Shown piece after piece: positions 30,817 to 42,245 of a stretch of DNA of 64,000 nucleotides (positions within the stretch are counted from its first letter, which is position 1; the number at the start of each line of letters is the position of its first letter). The position numbers were made by a program, and so were the translations under genes. Under the pieces are notes generated by a model. The model worked only from the letters and a program-made list of their open reading frames with translations, was not told the origin of the DNA and did not search any database. This DNA comes from Myoxocephalus aenaeus (Eukaryota; Chordata; Actinopteri; Perciformes; Cottidae): NCBI GenBank assembly GCA_038501785.1, contig JBAMJR010000100.1, positions 3,282,501-3,346,500 of the forward strand. The letters run 5' to 3'.

Positions 30817-33800
30817 CTAAGTTGTTTCTCTAGTGTGGACTTTTAAATGTCGGTTCAGAGTTTGCTTGAGTGAAAATGTTTTACCACAAACTGAACAACT
30901 AAATGCTTTCACTCCTGTGTGGATCGTCATGTGACAATTCAGGTAATCCTTTCGTGAAAATATTTTACCACAAACCGAACAACTAAATTGTTTCACTCCT
31001 GTGTGGAGACTCATGTGACCGTTCAGGTTATTCTTTCGTGAAAAGGTTTTACCACAAACCGAACAACTAAATTGTTTCACTCCTGTGTGGACAGTCATGT
31101 GCTCGTTCAGGTTCTCCTTTCGTGAAAATATTTTACCACAAACAGAACAACTAAATTGTTTCACTCCTGCGTGGAGAGTCATGTGACCGTTCAGGCTGCT
31201 CTCATATGCAAATGTTTTACTACACACAGAACAACTAAATGCTTTCACTCCTGTGTGGAGAGTCATGTGAGCGTTCAGGTATCTCTGACATGAAAATGTT
31301 TTACTACACACAGAACAACTAAATGGTTTCACTCCTGTGTGGAGAGTCATGTGAGCGGTCAGGTATCTCTGATATGAAAATGTTTTACTACACACAGAAC
31401 AACTAAATGCTTTCACTCCTGTGTGGAGAATCATGTGATTGTTCAGGTTTAACTTTTGTGAAAATGTTTTACTACACACAGAACAACTAAATGCTTTCAC
31501 TCCTGTGTGGAGAATCATGTGATTGTTCAGGGTTACCTTTCGTGAAAATGTTTTACTACACACAGAACAAGTAAATGCTTTCACTCCTGTTTTGGATCTA
31601 GTGTTTCTCTTCAGACGTACCTTGTGGTCAGAGCTTCCAGCACATTCAGGCGAGCTGATTGATGTATTTCCAGTACTACAGTTCACATCACTTACAGGTA
31701 CTTCATTGTTTTGCACAGCGTTTAAATCTGACTGAGGTTCCTGAGTCTCCTTCCAATCTCTACTGTCATCAGTGTCAGATGAGTCGTCAGTCTCATCAGT
31801 CTCTGGTTCCGATCCTCCACAATCCGCTCCATCAGCTTCTGTTTCCATCTCTTCAGTTGGTCTTAGATGAAGCTGTGAGGACTGAGCTTCTTCTTCATCA
31901 TCTTCACTCTTTACATGAATGATTGAGAACTTGATACCAGTCTCCTCCAGCCCTTGAAGCTGCTCTCCCTCCTGACTGGTCCAGAGTTCCTCCTGTTCCT
32001 CTTTAATGTGTGGGGGCTCTGGGTCCTCCTGTTCCTCTTTAATGTGTGGGGGCTCTGGGTCCTCCTGTTCCTCTTTAATGTGTGGGGGTTCTGGATCCTC
32101 CTGTTCCTCTTTAATGTGTGGGGGCTCTGGGTCCTCCTGTTCCTCTTTAATGTGTGGGGGTTCTGGATCCTCCTGTTCCTCTTTAATTTGTTGGGGCTCT
32201 GGTTCCTCCTGTTCCTCTTTAATGTGTGGGGGCTCTGGTTCCTCCTGGTCCTCTTTAATGTAAATAATACAATATGTAAATCTGAGATGTATCTTAATAA
32301 AAAGTACAATATTCACCTTTGAAGTGTAGTACAGTAAAAAGTACAATATGTACCTCTAAGATGTAGTACAGTAAAGAATGAACGTGTTTAAATACTGCAG
32401 CACAGTACCAGTAACTACCTCAGTACATGATGTGAATACTTCCTCCTGGGCCCTGTTTCTCGTACCTGGCTAAACAAAGTCAAGCAAATGTCCTATTATC
32501 CAGCTTAAATTAGAGAGATGATTGACATCAGGCTATCTGGGTTTCTTCACGGCTGATCCGGGCTGAAACGGTCTCGTTAATTCTAACCAGACGCTAGTCA
32601 TCTGGATAAATGCGCGCGCCCGCTCTTCTTCAGAAGGGATAATAATCGAGCACTGACACCACAATCTTCTAACAGTACAATGGCAAATAAACTCAGAGGA
32701 ACCTCTTTTTATTTCTCCGCTGAGAAGCAGGAGATGATCATGAAGGCATATGAGGAATTTATTACCCTAATCATTCACAGCAAACGCCTTGTGAATATTC
32801 GCAACGCGCTTGCAACGTTTTCGGTGTGAATGCAAGTTAACACCGCCCCCCCTGCGAGACATAAACATCGCAAATATATCAGACAAGTTAAATGTGTCAG
32901 TGTTGGGAAAATGTATCGGCTAAATTTAAGTCCTTCATCACCGAAATCAATCAGATTATATTTATTTAAATGCATCTGCTGCCAGTAGTATACTAATTAA
33001 TATATACTTATGAGGATATATGTACTGTATGCGCGTATGTATCATGTACTATGTGTATATACATGTATGTGTAGACTACCATATAACTAGGAGTTTGAAT
33101 ATGTATGGGCGGATCAGTATATATGTATTATTCATAATCAGAAATTCAATCAATTGAAGCAGTGAAAAGAAATTGTGTGTGATTCTCTGTATTCTTATCA
33201 TGAGTCCACCTTAATCATGTTCTACAATAATGATATGTATGGTGTACTAATAACATGGTCATATAATTATGAGTGCTTTCAACACATCCATAAGTTACTT
33301 AAGCGCTAAATAAACTTAAGAACAGCGCGGCATGCAGCGGGTGAGAGTCTCTGTCTGTGAGACGGTGATCGGCTGCGCCTGTGGTGATCAGTGTCCGCGG
33401 CTCGATAAGCTCTTGTAAATAAATGATTCATTGTCGGCAGAATCTATAGCGCCGCGTACAGGAAGTCATCCTGATGTGAGAACGGATCTTGGCGATCTCA
33501 AAGAACTCTCTCCCAATAAAACTAATATAACTAATATCGCTCCTTCATCAATGAGGAAGTGAGCTGCCTTTTTTTGTCCGGTGGGAGTGGCCAGCTTATC
33601 CAGTGAATTTCAGTAAACCTGCCCGGAAGCAGGTTTAAATGTTTGGCTGTGTTGCTATGGTGATTTTAGCTTGCTTCGAGGAACTGAATAAGCCAGACCT
33701 ACGTCATCTTATCCTGACAATTAGCCCGCTAACTCAGTAAGCCAGGTACGAGAAACAGGGCCCAGAACTGGTTCCATCAGTTTAAAGTGATAAACAAACA

Positions 33801-33951
33801 AACAGAACCAACCTGCTCTTTGAATCCGGACTTCCGGGTTGAAAACAGCGTCCTGTAGTCTCCGTTGTCGCTCGTGCTCCTCTATTGATCTAGAAAGTTC
33901 CTCCTCGTACTCTGCTATCGCTCTTTCAAACAGCATTGGGACTTTAGACAT
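30817..33951 (-). CDS. C2H2 zinc-finger protein, copy D (9 fingers)
   Basis: Exons 33,813-33,951 and 30,817-32,252; about 525 residues. Exon 1 is the short form with MSKVPML. Seven acidic repeats (mostly KEEQEDPEPPHI). The hinge has VKSEDDEEE and an extra ADGADCGG. The degenerate finger reads RLKRN. Nine fingers, helix residues -1/2/3/6: RVTN, QLNN, YRYA, CRYA, YSSG, RENE, RNNG, RDYC, LQTR; one linker is AGVK. The intron is about 1.56 kb instead of ~0.3-0.5 kb because it carries a Harbinger-like element, which must be spliced out. Frame intact; probably functional if splicing tolerates the insertion. Confidence 0.83.
32001..32390 (-). repeat. Coding and intronic minisatellites of ZNF D
   Basis: Seven 36-bp coding units (32,001-32,252), alternating GGGGGCTCTGG and GGGGGTTCTGG variants on plus, then about three ~38-bp intron units (32,262-32,390). 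Confidence 0.9.
32446..33765. mobile_element. Harbinger-like TIR element in the ZNF D intron
   Basis: Perfect ends CTGGGCCCTGTTTCTCG and CGAGAAACAGGGCCCAG, extending to ~25 bp (TACCTGGC/GCCAGGTA). The intact intron elsewhere reads CTTCCTCCAGAACTGG, so the insertion replaced or duplicated CAG; left CTG and right CAG would fit a 3-bp CWG target with one change. A short plus-strand frame from 32,681 (MANKLRGTSFYFSAEKQEMI) resembles the N-terminus of Harbinger Myb-like proteins. No transposase remains, so it is non-autonomous. Confidence 0.7.
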
Positions 33952-34299
33952 TTTCACACAACGACAGAAACGTTTTTTCCACACAAACTCCGTCACAAAC
34001 CCCGTTTCCTCTCCATTAAACTGGGACGAGCTGAGTTGACTTCCATCCCCGTGGGTCTGTTTGTAGCATGCTAAGCTAACTTCAGTATCTTTGTAGGTTA
34101 CCGGGAGATGAGTCAGAGGAACAACATCCGGGAACAAAGGCGAACATCTAGAAGTCCATTCAGAAGGTTTATCCAGACATACAGAGACTCTGCTGGATCA
34201 GTACTGAAGGAGCTACCTGACACTTTACCAACACAACAACGAGACGCTGCTATTGCTACTGACGGTAGCCGCCATGTTGCTCATGGAGGAGCATCCGGG
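33952..34299 (-). promoter_or_regulatory. Conserved upstream block of ZNF D
   Basis: Probable promoter and 5' UTR. Here the frame is open upstream of the chosen start as far as an ATG at 34,137; that extension overlaps the divergent MSQRNN frame and is open only in some copies, so I keep MSKV as the start. Confidence 0.5.
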
Positions 34300-34605
34300 T
34301 CTTCTTCTTCTTCTTCTTCTTCTTCTTCTTTGAGGTTTATTGGCGGTTGGCAAACAACTGTTTGGTGCATTACCGCCACCAACTGGTATGGAGTGTGGAT
34401 CAGGATGTCTAGTACTTGCATTATTAATAAATAATAATAAAAGGCCCTGTAGATTAAACCAATAACTTAATGCCAACTGCACTCTTCGTAATTCTAGAGG
34501 CCTTTCACCCATTTCCACCGGTAGTGCCGCCGTTGGAGTTGTTTTAAAAGCACCGGTGCATTTTCTCATTGCCTGGTATTGGATATTATCTAGTTTTTGA
34601 TCATT
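34300..34605 (-). mobile_element. 5'-truncated LINE tail (I/Nimb-like), copy D
   Basis: Same 3' end as the others, CTT/GAA tail of about ten units (34,300-34,331); readable MRKCTGAFKTTPTAALPVEM on the minus strand. Confidence 0.75.
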
Positions 34606-35579
34606 TATTAACCGGTAAATGAATATATAGCGTGAAGAAAAAGTAAAACATGTATTATTAAGAGACTTCAATATTTCTAAAAACCTGACTTTGACTTTGC
34701 ATGAGACGACATAGCTTAAGTTAGTTTGTTTTTAATGTGTTTCATTGTATGATTCAGTGATCGAATGCTAGTTTCACCTAAAAAAGAAAAATATTCAATA
34801 TTATAAACTATATTTACATTTGTAGTATTGGTTTCCCTCTCTCATTATTATAAGGATTAAACGCTGTACATGACCAGCCAGGTGTGTCTTTATTTATCTG
34901 ATCAGTTCAATCAATAACCAGCTGCATTTGAGTCTTGAATTGAGAATTGATTTAATTGAAGCGTGTGATCCACAGAGACATTGGCTCAATCCTAATCTCC
35001 ACCCTCACGGACTGTGAGGCTCCCGCTAACTCCGTGAGGGTTTAGTTCTGTCAGTCACATCGTCGAGTGTTTGAGTCTCTCAGACATTTTGAGCTCATTA
35101 TGAACCCTTTCCGTAAATCAGCATTAGATGCCGACTTTCCCCAAGGGATTTACCCACAATTCATAGCAATGTGACGTTACCACACGCAGTTACCAATGGA
35201 AGCATGGAGACGTAAAAAAAAAGAAAGGTAAACGAAGAGGCACGTGGGTATTCAGCCCGATAAATTACATTTACACAACAACATTAAGGATTAAAGAAGG
35301 AACATAAAAACACATGAAATTAGAAGAATGTGTGACACTGAAAATATAAAATGTTTTAAATGTGTTTTCAACTAAAAGTGCGTCCCATCCTATCACGTCG
35401 CTGTCAAGCGTCTTTCCCTGCAGAGCCCCACCCTCGGTAAACTGTCAACGGATAATACAAAATAAAATAAAAAGTCACGGAGAAAAATAGTGAGTTTATT
35501 CTGCGTGAACGTATTAATTTGCTTTCAACGATGCTGGCTGACCTGTATGCTTGATATGTGAGGAGGAATTACCATTCAT
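34606..35579. other. Distal upstream block of ZNF D
   Basis: Shared with 61,386-62,390 and, reversed, 20,061-21,334. Contains the motif pair CTCACGGACTGTGAGG and CTAACTCCGTGAGGG. No gene seen. Confidence 0.5.
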
Positions 35580-37066
35580 TCTCTATGGTGGCGCTGAAAT
35601 CCGCCGATGTAATATATCGTTGACCGCTAGTGGCGCAGTGGAGCCGTTTTGAGTTTCGCTGGCTCCTCCCCCTCCTCTCCCCTCCCTTCCCGCTTCACTC
35701 AACCCGGAAACAGAGTGTAAACAACACGTATTTTCTACTGCTCTCCGTTGTTTGGACGTTACGTGAAACAGTAAGTCATTTAAATGAATAACAATGACCT
35801 GAAATGTAATGAGAATTAGTGCTGACATGTTCTGGTTCACTTGAAAGCTGTAAAGTTAGTCGTGTTTCTTCAGTGTTGTTTAAGCTTCATTTGAGTCACG
35901 TGAACGTGCAGATACGTGCGCGTGCTGAGTAACGTTACGTTAAGGTTCATGTAGTAGTTTATAGTAATAGTAGTAATCGTAGTTGTAGTAGTTTATAGTA
36001 ATAGTAGTAGTAGTAGTAGTAGTAGTTTATAGTAGTAGTAGTAGTAGTAGTAGTAGTTTATAGTCATCTACATTAACTGCTCCACATGTATGTGACAGAA
36101 AGAGTTACTAATGAGGTCCTAGTTAGTTATCAGATTAAGGTTATCATACAACATATACCTAGCTAATAACTGATGGTGTGTTATTATTGATTAGACTACC
36201 TGTAGCATATTAAAACGAGTAGGAGTAATTATACTTAACGTTTGTTTTGATGCTAAACTTGAATACTTTACTTGAGTAATTAATTTGAATGCAGGACTTG
36301 TACTTGTTAAAGTGTATTTACACCATGTGGTGGTATTACTATTATTTGTTTACTGAAGTACAAGATCTGAATACTTTCTCCACCACTGTTAAAATCAGAG
36401 AACACCAGCATGTGATAAAGTTGTTTATTACATATATAATCATATGCCATGTCTGTTTGGGATGTCAGAAGGCGTTTCTTGATGAGACTCTTCACTCTGC
36501 AGAGATGTGGGACAGCAGGAGGATGACTCTGCATCTTCATGTGGAGAAACACCGTGCTGCCGTCTGCCGACAACGCTGGACCATGAGCTCTTCTCCCACA
36601 TGAAGCATGACTTCATCACTCCGTCTCATGTTGACGTGTTCTGATCACGCGTGTGTTCTGGTGTTCTACCTCTCGTCCTCGTGACTATGACTTGATCCCA
36701 GCCGTGATGAGGGTACGTATCAGTCGTTGTTTTCCTTATGCTCCTTTTCCTTTATGTAATAACAAACATACATGTGAAACTGCTGTGTTACTAACACCTG
36801 GTGGTGTGTGTTTGAAGTGGCTTTTAGTGTGTTGTGTGTTTGAAGTCAGTTTTAATGTCATGTTGCTTCCCCTGCCGAGGTTAAATCTTAATGACTGGCT
36901 ACTAAATATTAACTCATTCCAACATAAATGTGTATGAATGAAGTATATTATTTATATAATAATGTGAGAAACAGTCTGTTTCATTGGATTTGGCTGAGAA
37001 AGCAGGTGAAGTAAAGATACGTTCTGCCTTCACTAACAGTCGTTTTTGTGTATTCAGAATCATGTA
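35580..37066 (+). other. Candidate transcription unit, copy 2 (partial)
   Basis: Plus-strand copy of the 18.4-20.0 kb block: GC-rich start region, donor AACA|GTAAGT near 35,770, AGT microsatellite at ~35,945-36,060, exon-like piece ~36,470-36,713 ending GATGAGG|GTACGT. The distal exon-like pieces at 17.4-18.0 kb are not present; the block is cut near 37,066. No domain recognised. Confidence 0.3.
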
Positions 37067-37410
37067 TTACAGTAGCATGCTAAGCTAACTTCAATATCTT
37101 TGTAGGCTACCGGGAGATGAGTCAGAGGAACAACATCCGGGAACAAAGGCGAACATCTAGAAGTCCATTCAGAAGGTGGCGCCAGTTTGGTGCAATACCG
37201 CCACCAACTGGTATGGAGTGTGGATCAGGATGTCAAGTACTTGCATTATTAATAAATAATAATAAAAGGCCCTGTAGATTAAACCAATAACTTAATGCCA
37301 ACTGCGCTCTTCGTAATTCTAGAGGCCTTTCACCCATTTCCACCGGTAGTGCCGCCGTTGGAGTTGTTTTAAAAGCACTGGTGCATTTTCTCATTGCCTG
37401 ATATTTTTGC
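37067..37410 (-). pseudogene. Remnant ZNF unit: upstream block plus LINE tail only
   Basis: Bases 37,070-37,177 match the conserved upstream block (CATGCTAAGCTAACTTCAAT through the MSQRNN region), then jump at 37,178 into the LINE tail, which ends abruptly at ~37,407 against the 3' flank of ZNF E. There is no exon 1 or exon 2. It marks a unit whose coding part was deleted. Confidence 0.8.
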
Positions 37411-38338
37411 CAATTCATAACCTGCAAGTAACCACAATAAAAAAATGCTGAATATTTGTTGATTTCATTTAATTATCATTATAAAAAAACTCAGATAACA
37501 GGGTGGAAATCATATCAGTGAACAATACATTCATTGACATTTCAAACAAATTATAAATGTAACTTCCATTAATCATGAACACACATATTTAGTTTCAAAT
37601 GAAAAACAGGCTGCTGCAGCTTAGAGCATTGAACTGAAGTCATTTTGGTGAAAACATTGGCTGAACTTTTCAACTGTTTGAGAGCCACCATGAAAACAAT
37701 TAGAACAGATTACGAACAGCTGTTACCATAGTAGTGAATCAAAAGAGAAAGTTCAGTCAACAAAAGGTAAAATATTCACGTCCTAAAATAAAGGACAGAA
37801 TCCCTTAATCTCAAAGAGATGAGATCAGTAGAGGATGATGTTGAAGAAAGAAGGACGGAGATATTTAAACAATTCTTTTCTCAATTCAGTCATTCTTATG
37901 GAATCGTTATGGAACAAAACTACAGTTTCTACAGTAAAACTAAATCAAGGAAGTAATGAGTTTAAACTGGAGAGAAAACGTTGCTGAAGAGAAAGAAGGT
38001 TAAATATTTCCCTCAGTTTCATCACCTATGATAATTCAGCTCAAACCATAGTGCTGCATAGGGGACATGGAATACTTTGACAACGTAAAACAATTATAAT
38101 TAATATATACATGACAATAAATGAAGCACGAGACAATATCATAGAAACAAATACCAACGGAATGTAAATTGATGTGTAGGTTCATCTTTGCTGAATAAAC
38201 TTATTATTTTTGCAGTCTGTATCAGCCTGACAGTTTAAGTGTTTAACTATGTCTCATTTATTTCAGATGCTCTCATCAATACACTTGTGATTTGATAATT
38301 AACAGAGACGAGAGAATCTTGTTGAGCAAACTCAACGA
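37411..38338. other. 3' flank of ZNF E
   Basis: Shared AT-rich flank; minus-strand AATAAA at 38,257-38,262. No other gene seen. Confidence 0.6.
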
Positions 38339-40268
38339 CTAAGTTGTTTCTCTAGTGTGGACTTTTAAATGTCGTTTCAGAGTTGACTTGAATGAAAATG
38401 ATTTACCACAAACAGAACAACTAAATGCTTTCACTCCTGTGTGGATAGTCATGTGAGCGTTCAGGCTTCTCTGATATGAAAATGTTTTACTACACAAAGA
38501 ACAACTAAATGCTTTCACTCCTGTGTGGATAATCATGTGATCGTTCAGGCTTCTCTGATGTGAAAATGTTTTACTACACAAAGAACAACTAAATGCTTTC
38601 ACTCCTGTGTGGATAATCATGTGATCGTTCAGGCTTCTCTGATGTGAAAATGTTTTACTACACAAAGAACAACTAAATGCTTTCACTCCTGTGTGGATAA
38701 TCATGTGATCGTTCAGGCTTCTCTGATGTGAAAATGTTTTACTACACAAAGAACAACTAAATGCTTTCACTCCTGTGTGGATAGTCATATGACGTTTCAG
38801 GGTTTCCTTTCGTGAAAATATTTTACTACACACAGAACAACTAAATGGTTTCACTCCTGTTTTGGATCTAGTGTGTCTCTTCAGACGTACCTTGTGGTCA
38901 GAGCTTCCAGCACATTCAGGCGAGCTGATTGATGTATTTCCAGTACTACAGTTCACATCACTTACAGGTACTTTATTGTTTTGCAGAGGGTTTGAATCTG
39001 ACTGAGGTTCCTGAGTCTCCTTCAAATCTCTACTGTCATCAGTCTCAGACGAGTCGTCAGTCTCATGTTCTGATCCTCCACAATCCGCTCCATCAGCTTC
39101 TGTTTCCATCGGTTCAGTTGTTCTTTGATGAAGCTGTGGGGACTGAGCTTCTTCTTCATCATCTTCACTCTTTACAGGAGTGAATGAGAACTTGATACCA
39201 GCCTCCTCCAGCCCTTGAAGCTGCTCTCCCTCCTGACTGGTCCAGAGTTCCTCCTGTTCCTCTTTAATGTGTGGGGGCTCTGGGTCCTCCTGTTCCTCTT
39301 TAATGTGTGGGGGCTCTGGGTCCTCCTGTTCCTCTTTAATGTGTGGGGGCTCTGGGTCATCCTGTTCCTCTTTAATGTGTGGGGGCTCTGGGTCATCCTG
39401 TTCCTCTTTAATGTAAACAACACAATTTGTACATCTGAGATGTAGTACAGTAAAAAGTACAATATGTACATCTGAGATGTAGTACAGTAAAAAGTACAAT
39501 ATGTACCTCTAAGATGTACAGTAAAAAGTACAATATGTACCTCTAAGATGTAGTTCAGCTTCTGTTTCCATCTGTTCAGTTTGTCTTTGATGAAGCTGTG
39601 AGGACTGAGCTTCTTCTTCTTCTTCACTCTTGACAGGAGTGAATGATAACTTGATACCAGTCTCCTCAAGCTCTTGAAGCTGCTCTCCCTCCTGACTGGT
39701 CCAGAGCTCCTCCTGTTCCTCTTTAATGTGTGGGGGCTCTGAGTCATCCTGTTCCTCTTTAATGTAAAGAATACAATATGTACATCCGAGGTGTACTACA
39801 GTAAAAAGTACAATATGTACCTCTGAGGTGTTGTACAGTAAAGAATACAATATGTACAGCTGAGATGTAGTACAGTAAAAAAGTAAAACATTCACCCCTG
39901 AGGTGTAGTTCAGTAAAAAAGTATAATATTCACCTCTGAGATGTAGTACTTTAAAAAGTATGAACGTGTTTAAATACTTCAGAACAGTCCCTGTAACTCT
40001 ACCTCAGTACATGATGTGAATACTTCCTCCAGAACTGGTTCCATCAGTTTAAAGTGATAAAGAAACAGAACCAACCTGCTCTTTGTATCCGGACTTCCGG
40101 GTTGAAAACAGCGTCCAGTAGTCTCCGTTGTCGCTCGTTCTCCTCTTTTGAACTAGAAAGTTCGTCCTCGTACTCTGCTATCGTTCTTTCAAACAGCCCA
40201 AGTATCTCTTCAGCAGCTGCAGTTAGTCGCTGGTTGACTAAAGATCTCAGCATTTGGACTTTAGACAT
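38339..40268 (-). CDS. C2H2 zinc-finger protein, copy E (6 fingers)
   Basis: Exon 1 40,076-40,268 (long form, with EEILGLFERTIAEYEDEL) and exon 2 38,339-39,405; about 419 residues if these two are joined. Four acidic repeats, hinge with VKSEDDEEE, degenerate finger, six fingers with helix residues RETR, HRSD, HRSD, HRSD, YRSA, FSTR. Fingers 2-4 are identical and almost identical in DNA, a recent tandem triplication. A second, partial exon 2 lies in the intron (39,552-39,756) with its own acceptor; if used first, translation ends after about 146 residues without fingers. So the gene may make a truncated form, or be impaired. Confidence 0.72.
39262..39540 (-). repeat. Coding and intronic minisatellites of ZNF E
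   Basis: Four 36-bp coding units (39,262-39,405) and about three intron units (39,412-39,540). A second intron array lies at 39,765-39,965 beyond the duplicated exon piece. Confidence 0.85.
39552..39756 (-). pseudogene. Partial duplicate of ZNF exon 2 (5' part)
   Basis: Carries the acceptor, one acidic repeat (KEEQDDSEPPHI), the WTSQEGEQ segment and the start of the hinge (VKSEEEEEAQSS), then breaks at METEAE and runs straight into intron minisatellite, reaching a stop at 39,509. The junction joins exon DNA to a minisatellite unit, suggesting unequal exchange between intron repeats. Confidence 0.85.
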
Positions 40269-40584
40269 TTTCACAACGAGAAACTCCGTTTCCTCTCCAT
40301 TAAACTGGGACGCGCTGTGTTGACTTCCGTCCCCGTCGGTCTGTTTGTAGCATGCTAAGCTAACTTCAATATCTTTGTAGGCTACCGGGAGATGAGTCAG
40401 AGGAACAACATCCGGGAACAAAGGCGAACATCTAGAAGTCCATTCAGAATGTTTATCCAGACATATAGAGACTCTGCTGGATCAGTACTGAAGGAGCTAC
40501 CTGACACTTTACCAACACAACAACGAGACGCTGCTATTGCTACTGACGGTAGCCGCCATGTTGCTAATGGAGGAACATCCGGGT
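40269..40584 (-). promoter_or_regulatory. Conserved upstream block of ZNF E
   Basis: Probable promoter and 5' UTR, slightly shortened just upstream of exon 1 (the segment reading KRFCRC or ENVSVVV in other copies is partly deleted). Confidence 0.5.
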
Positions 40585-40685
40585 CTTCTTCTTCTTCTCT
40601 TTTATTCTTTCCGTTTTATTGGCGGTGGGAAAACAACTGTTTTGTGCATTACCGCCACCAACTGGTATGGAGTGTGGATCAGGAT
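40585..40685 (-). mobile_element. LINE tail remnant, copy E
   Basis: Only the last ~100 bp (CTT/GAA tail and the CATTACCGCCACCAACTGG segment) remain; the coding end was deleted at ~40,688, where sequence resumes at TTAATATATAACGTGAAGG of the distal block. Confidence 0.75.
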
Positions 40686-41581
40686 GTCAATTATGTCAAT
40701 TAATATATAACGTGAAGGAAAACAACAACTTATGTACAGATGTTTTTGGTGGCAAGACAAACGTGTATTATTAAGGGACTTCAGTATTCATAATATAATA
40801 TTTAGTTTTGTTATTGAAGCTGTTAAAAACACACACGAGTAAATAGATTATTTAAAATGACATCTCATCTCGTGAGGAAAGAGCCTGGAAGACGTTCAAA
40901 TCAGGGAGTTAAAAGTATAAAATAAATACCCACAATTAGACAATATGTTTTTATAGTCATGGTCACGTGATATGTTGCAGCAAAGTGCTGTCCCATTCAT
41001 ATTCACACCAGTTCAAGCCCTCACAGCCTCTCACACTCAACCTTTTACCAGGCCGTCAGTAAGTCCCTGAGGGTTCCGGGTTTGAGTGTTTAGGGGGACA
41101 TTGGGATTGGGCCTAAAACACTAAGTGTGTCGAGTATTCCAGGAAGATTTTCGTGAAGCGCGTGTCGAGGCTCGTGTTGAAGACGTATGTGGTGAAGCTC
41201 GAAGGCTCGCGAGACGGCACGTGACTGATTCAGGAAATCGAAATTATTTTTTAAATTAAAATGAATTTAAAATGTGGCAGTCACATCACACACCTTTTCC
41301 CCATTTTGTTTCCACTTTCCCTTTTGACCCCTTCATTTGATCAGAGAGACAGACACCATATTAATAAGTTCATAATTTATGTGTTGGTATTACAAACAGC
41401 ATTCATTAATTTATTCAACTCAAAGCTTCACACTCGTTATAACCACTTGCCTGCTTTACAGGTAATGTCCACTAGATGGCGCAGTAGAGCAAATGAACCC
41501 CCATGAAGCTTCTGCCCATGAGTGAACCAAATGGATGGAAACCTTCAGGAAGCTTCATCTCGCCATCACTACTAAATGTAT
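40686..41581. other. Spacer upstream of ZNF E
   Basis: Fragments of the distal block, then 40,870-41,000 matching the ~20,260-20,660 region, then 41,080-41,370 matching 16,700-16,990 in reverse. Bases 41,380-41,580 are unmatched and abut the CXC element. No gene supported. Confidence 0.5.
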
Positions 41582-41860
41582 TAGGCCACAAGGTGAACCC
41601 CATTATCGTTTCATCCCGCTCCACAGTCGCGCATCTACACAATCTTGACCTCATAAAAAAGAACGAGTCGTGCTAAGCTACCAAAAAAAAGTTCGTCGCT
41701 GGATTTCCAGTCGATTCTCGATGCGTCTATGTTTTACGCAGAACTATTTTCTTCAGAGCGTAATAATATCTTGCTCGCGAGTGGTGGCACGGTTCGACAC
41801 GTGATCGTTCTACACCAATGAGGTAGCTGCTTTTTGTCAACAGAATGGCAAGATGGCGGC
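41582..41860 (+). repeat. Left terminal inverted repeat of the CXC element
   Basis: Matches the reverse complement of 44,902-45,190. The best stretch runs from CCGCTCCACAGTCGCGCAT to CAAGATGGCGGC; the outer 30 bp differ more, the right end having about 20 extra bases. ATGGCGGC at its inner edge is a start codon in the same context as on the right. Confidence 0.9.
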
Positions 41861-41996
41861 CCCCATGGACCGATATAACGTTACCATGAAGAGGAAAACA
41901 CTCGAACATCCTCAAAAGTGGGCCAAATGGATTCTAAACAGTGCCGTATACATAGCCGCGTCCAAGAAGAACAATGAGGCAAATGTACGATAGTGT
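41853..41996 (+). CDS. Small open frame starting in the left TIR (47 aa)
   Basis: Starts at the ATG of CAAGATGGCGGC and reads MAAPMDRYNVTMKRKTLEH, then a basic, tryptophan-containing stretch to a TAG. GTACGA at the end could be a splice donor, so it may be exon 1 of a second gene. No family recognised; it could be chance. Confidence 0.25.
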
Positions 41997-42245
41997 TATG
42001 TTTATGTTAAGCCATTTAGATCAAGTGTTATATAGGTAGCACTGTACTAGCACTCTAGTAGCACTGTGATGTCTCTTATTGATAGCACTTTTGTAATTTT
42101 CTGTAATTTTTGTAATTTAACTCTATTGAAGAAACTGTACTTTAGTGATTATTGATTCTTGTTCTGAGTTTGTACTCATGATTGAATGCACTATTGTAAG
42201 TCGCTTTGGATAAAAGCGTCAGCTAAATGACATGTAATGTAATGT
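41990..42245 (+). mobile_element. SINE/LINE 3' tail fragment
   Basis: Ends GTAAGTCGCTTTGGATAAAA followed by GCGTCAGCTAAATGACATG and TAATGTAATG units, the widespread fish L2-type 3' tail. It sits inside the CXC element and probably interrupted it. Confidence 0.75.

Noticed and set aside
33952..34137. Upstream start MFPDVVPLTHLPV... for ZNF D and E
   Set aside because: The extension is open in only some copies and overlaps promoter-like DNA; MSKVQML is common to all and begins the known conserved exon.
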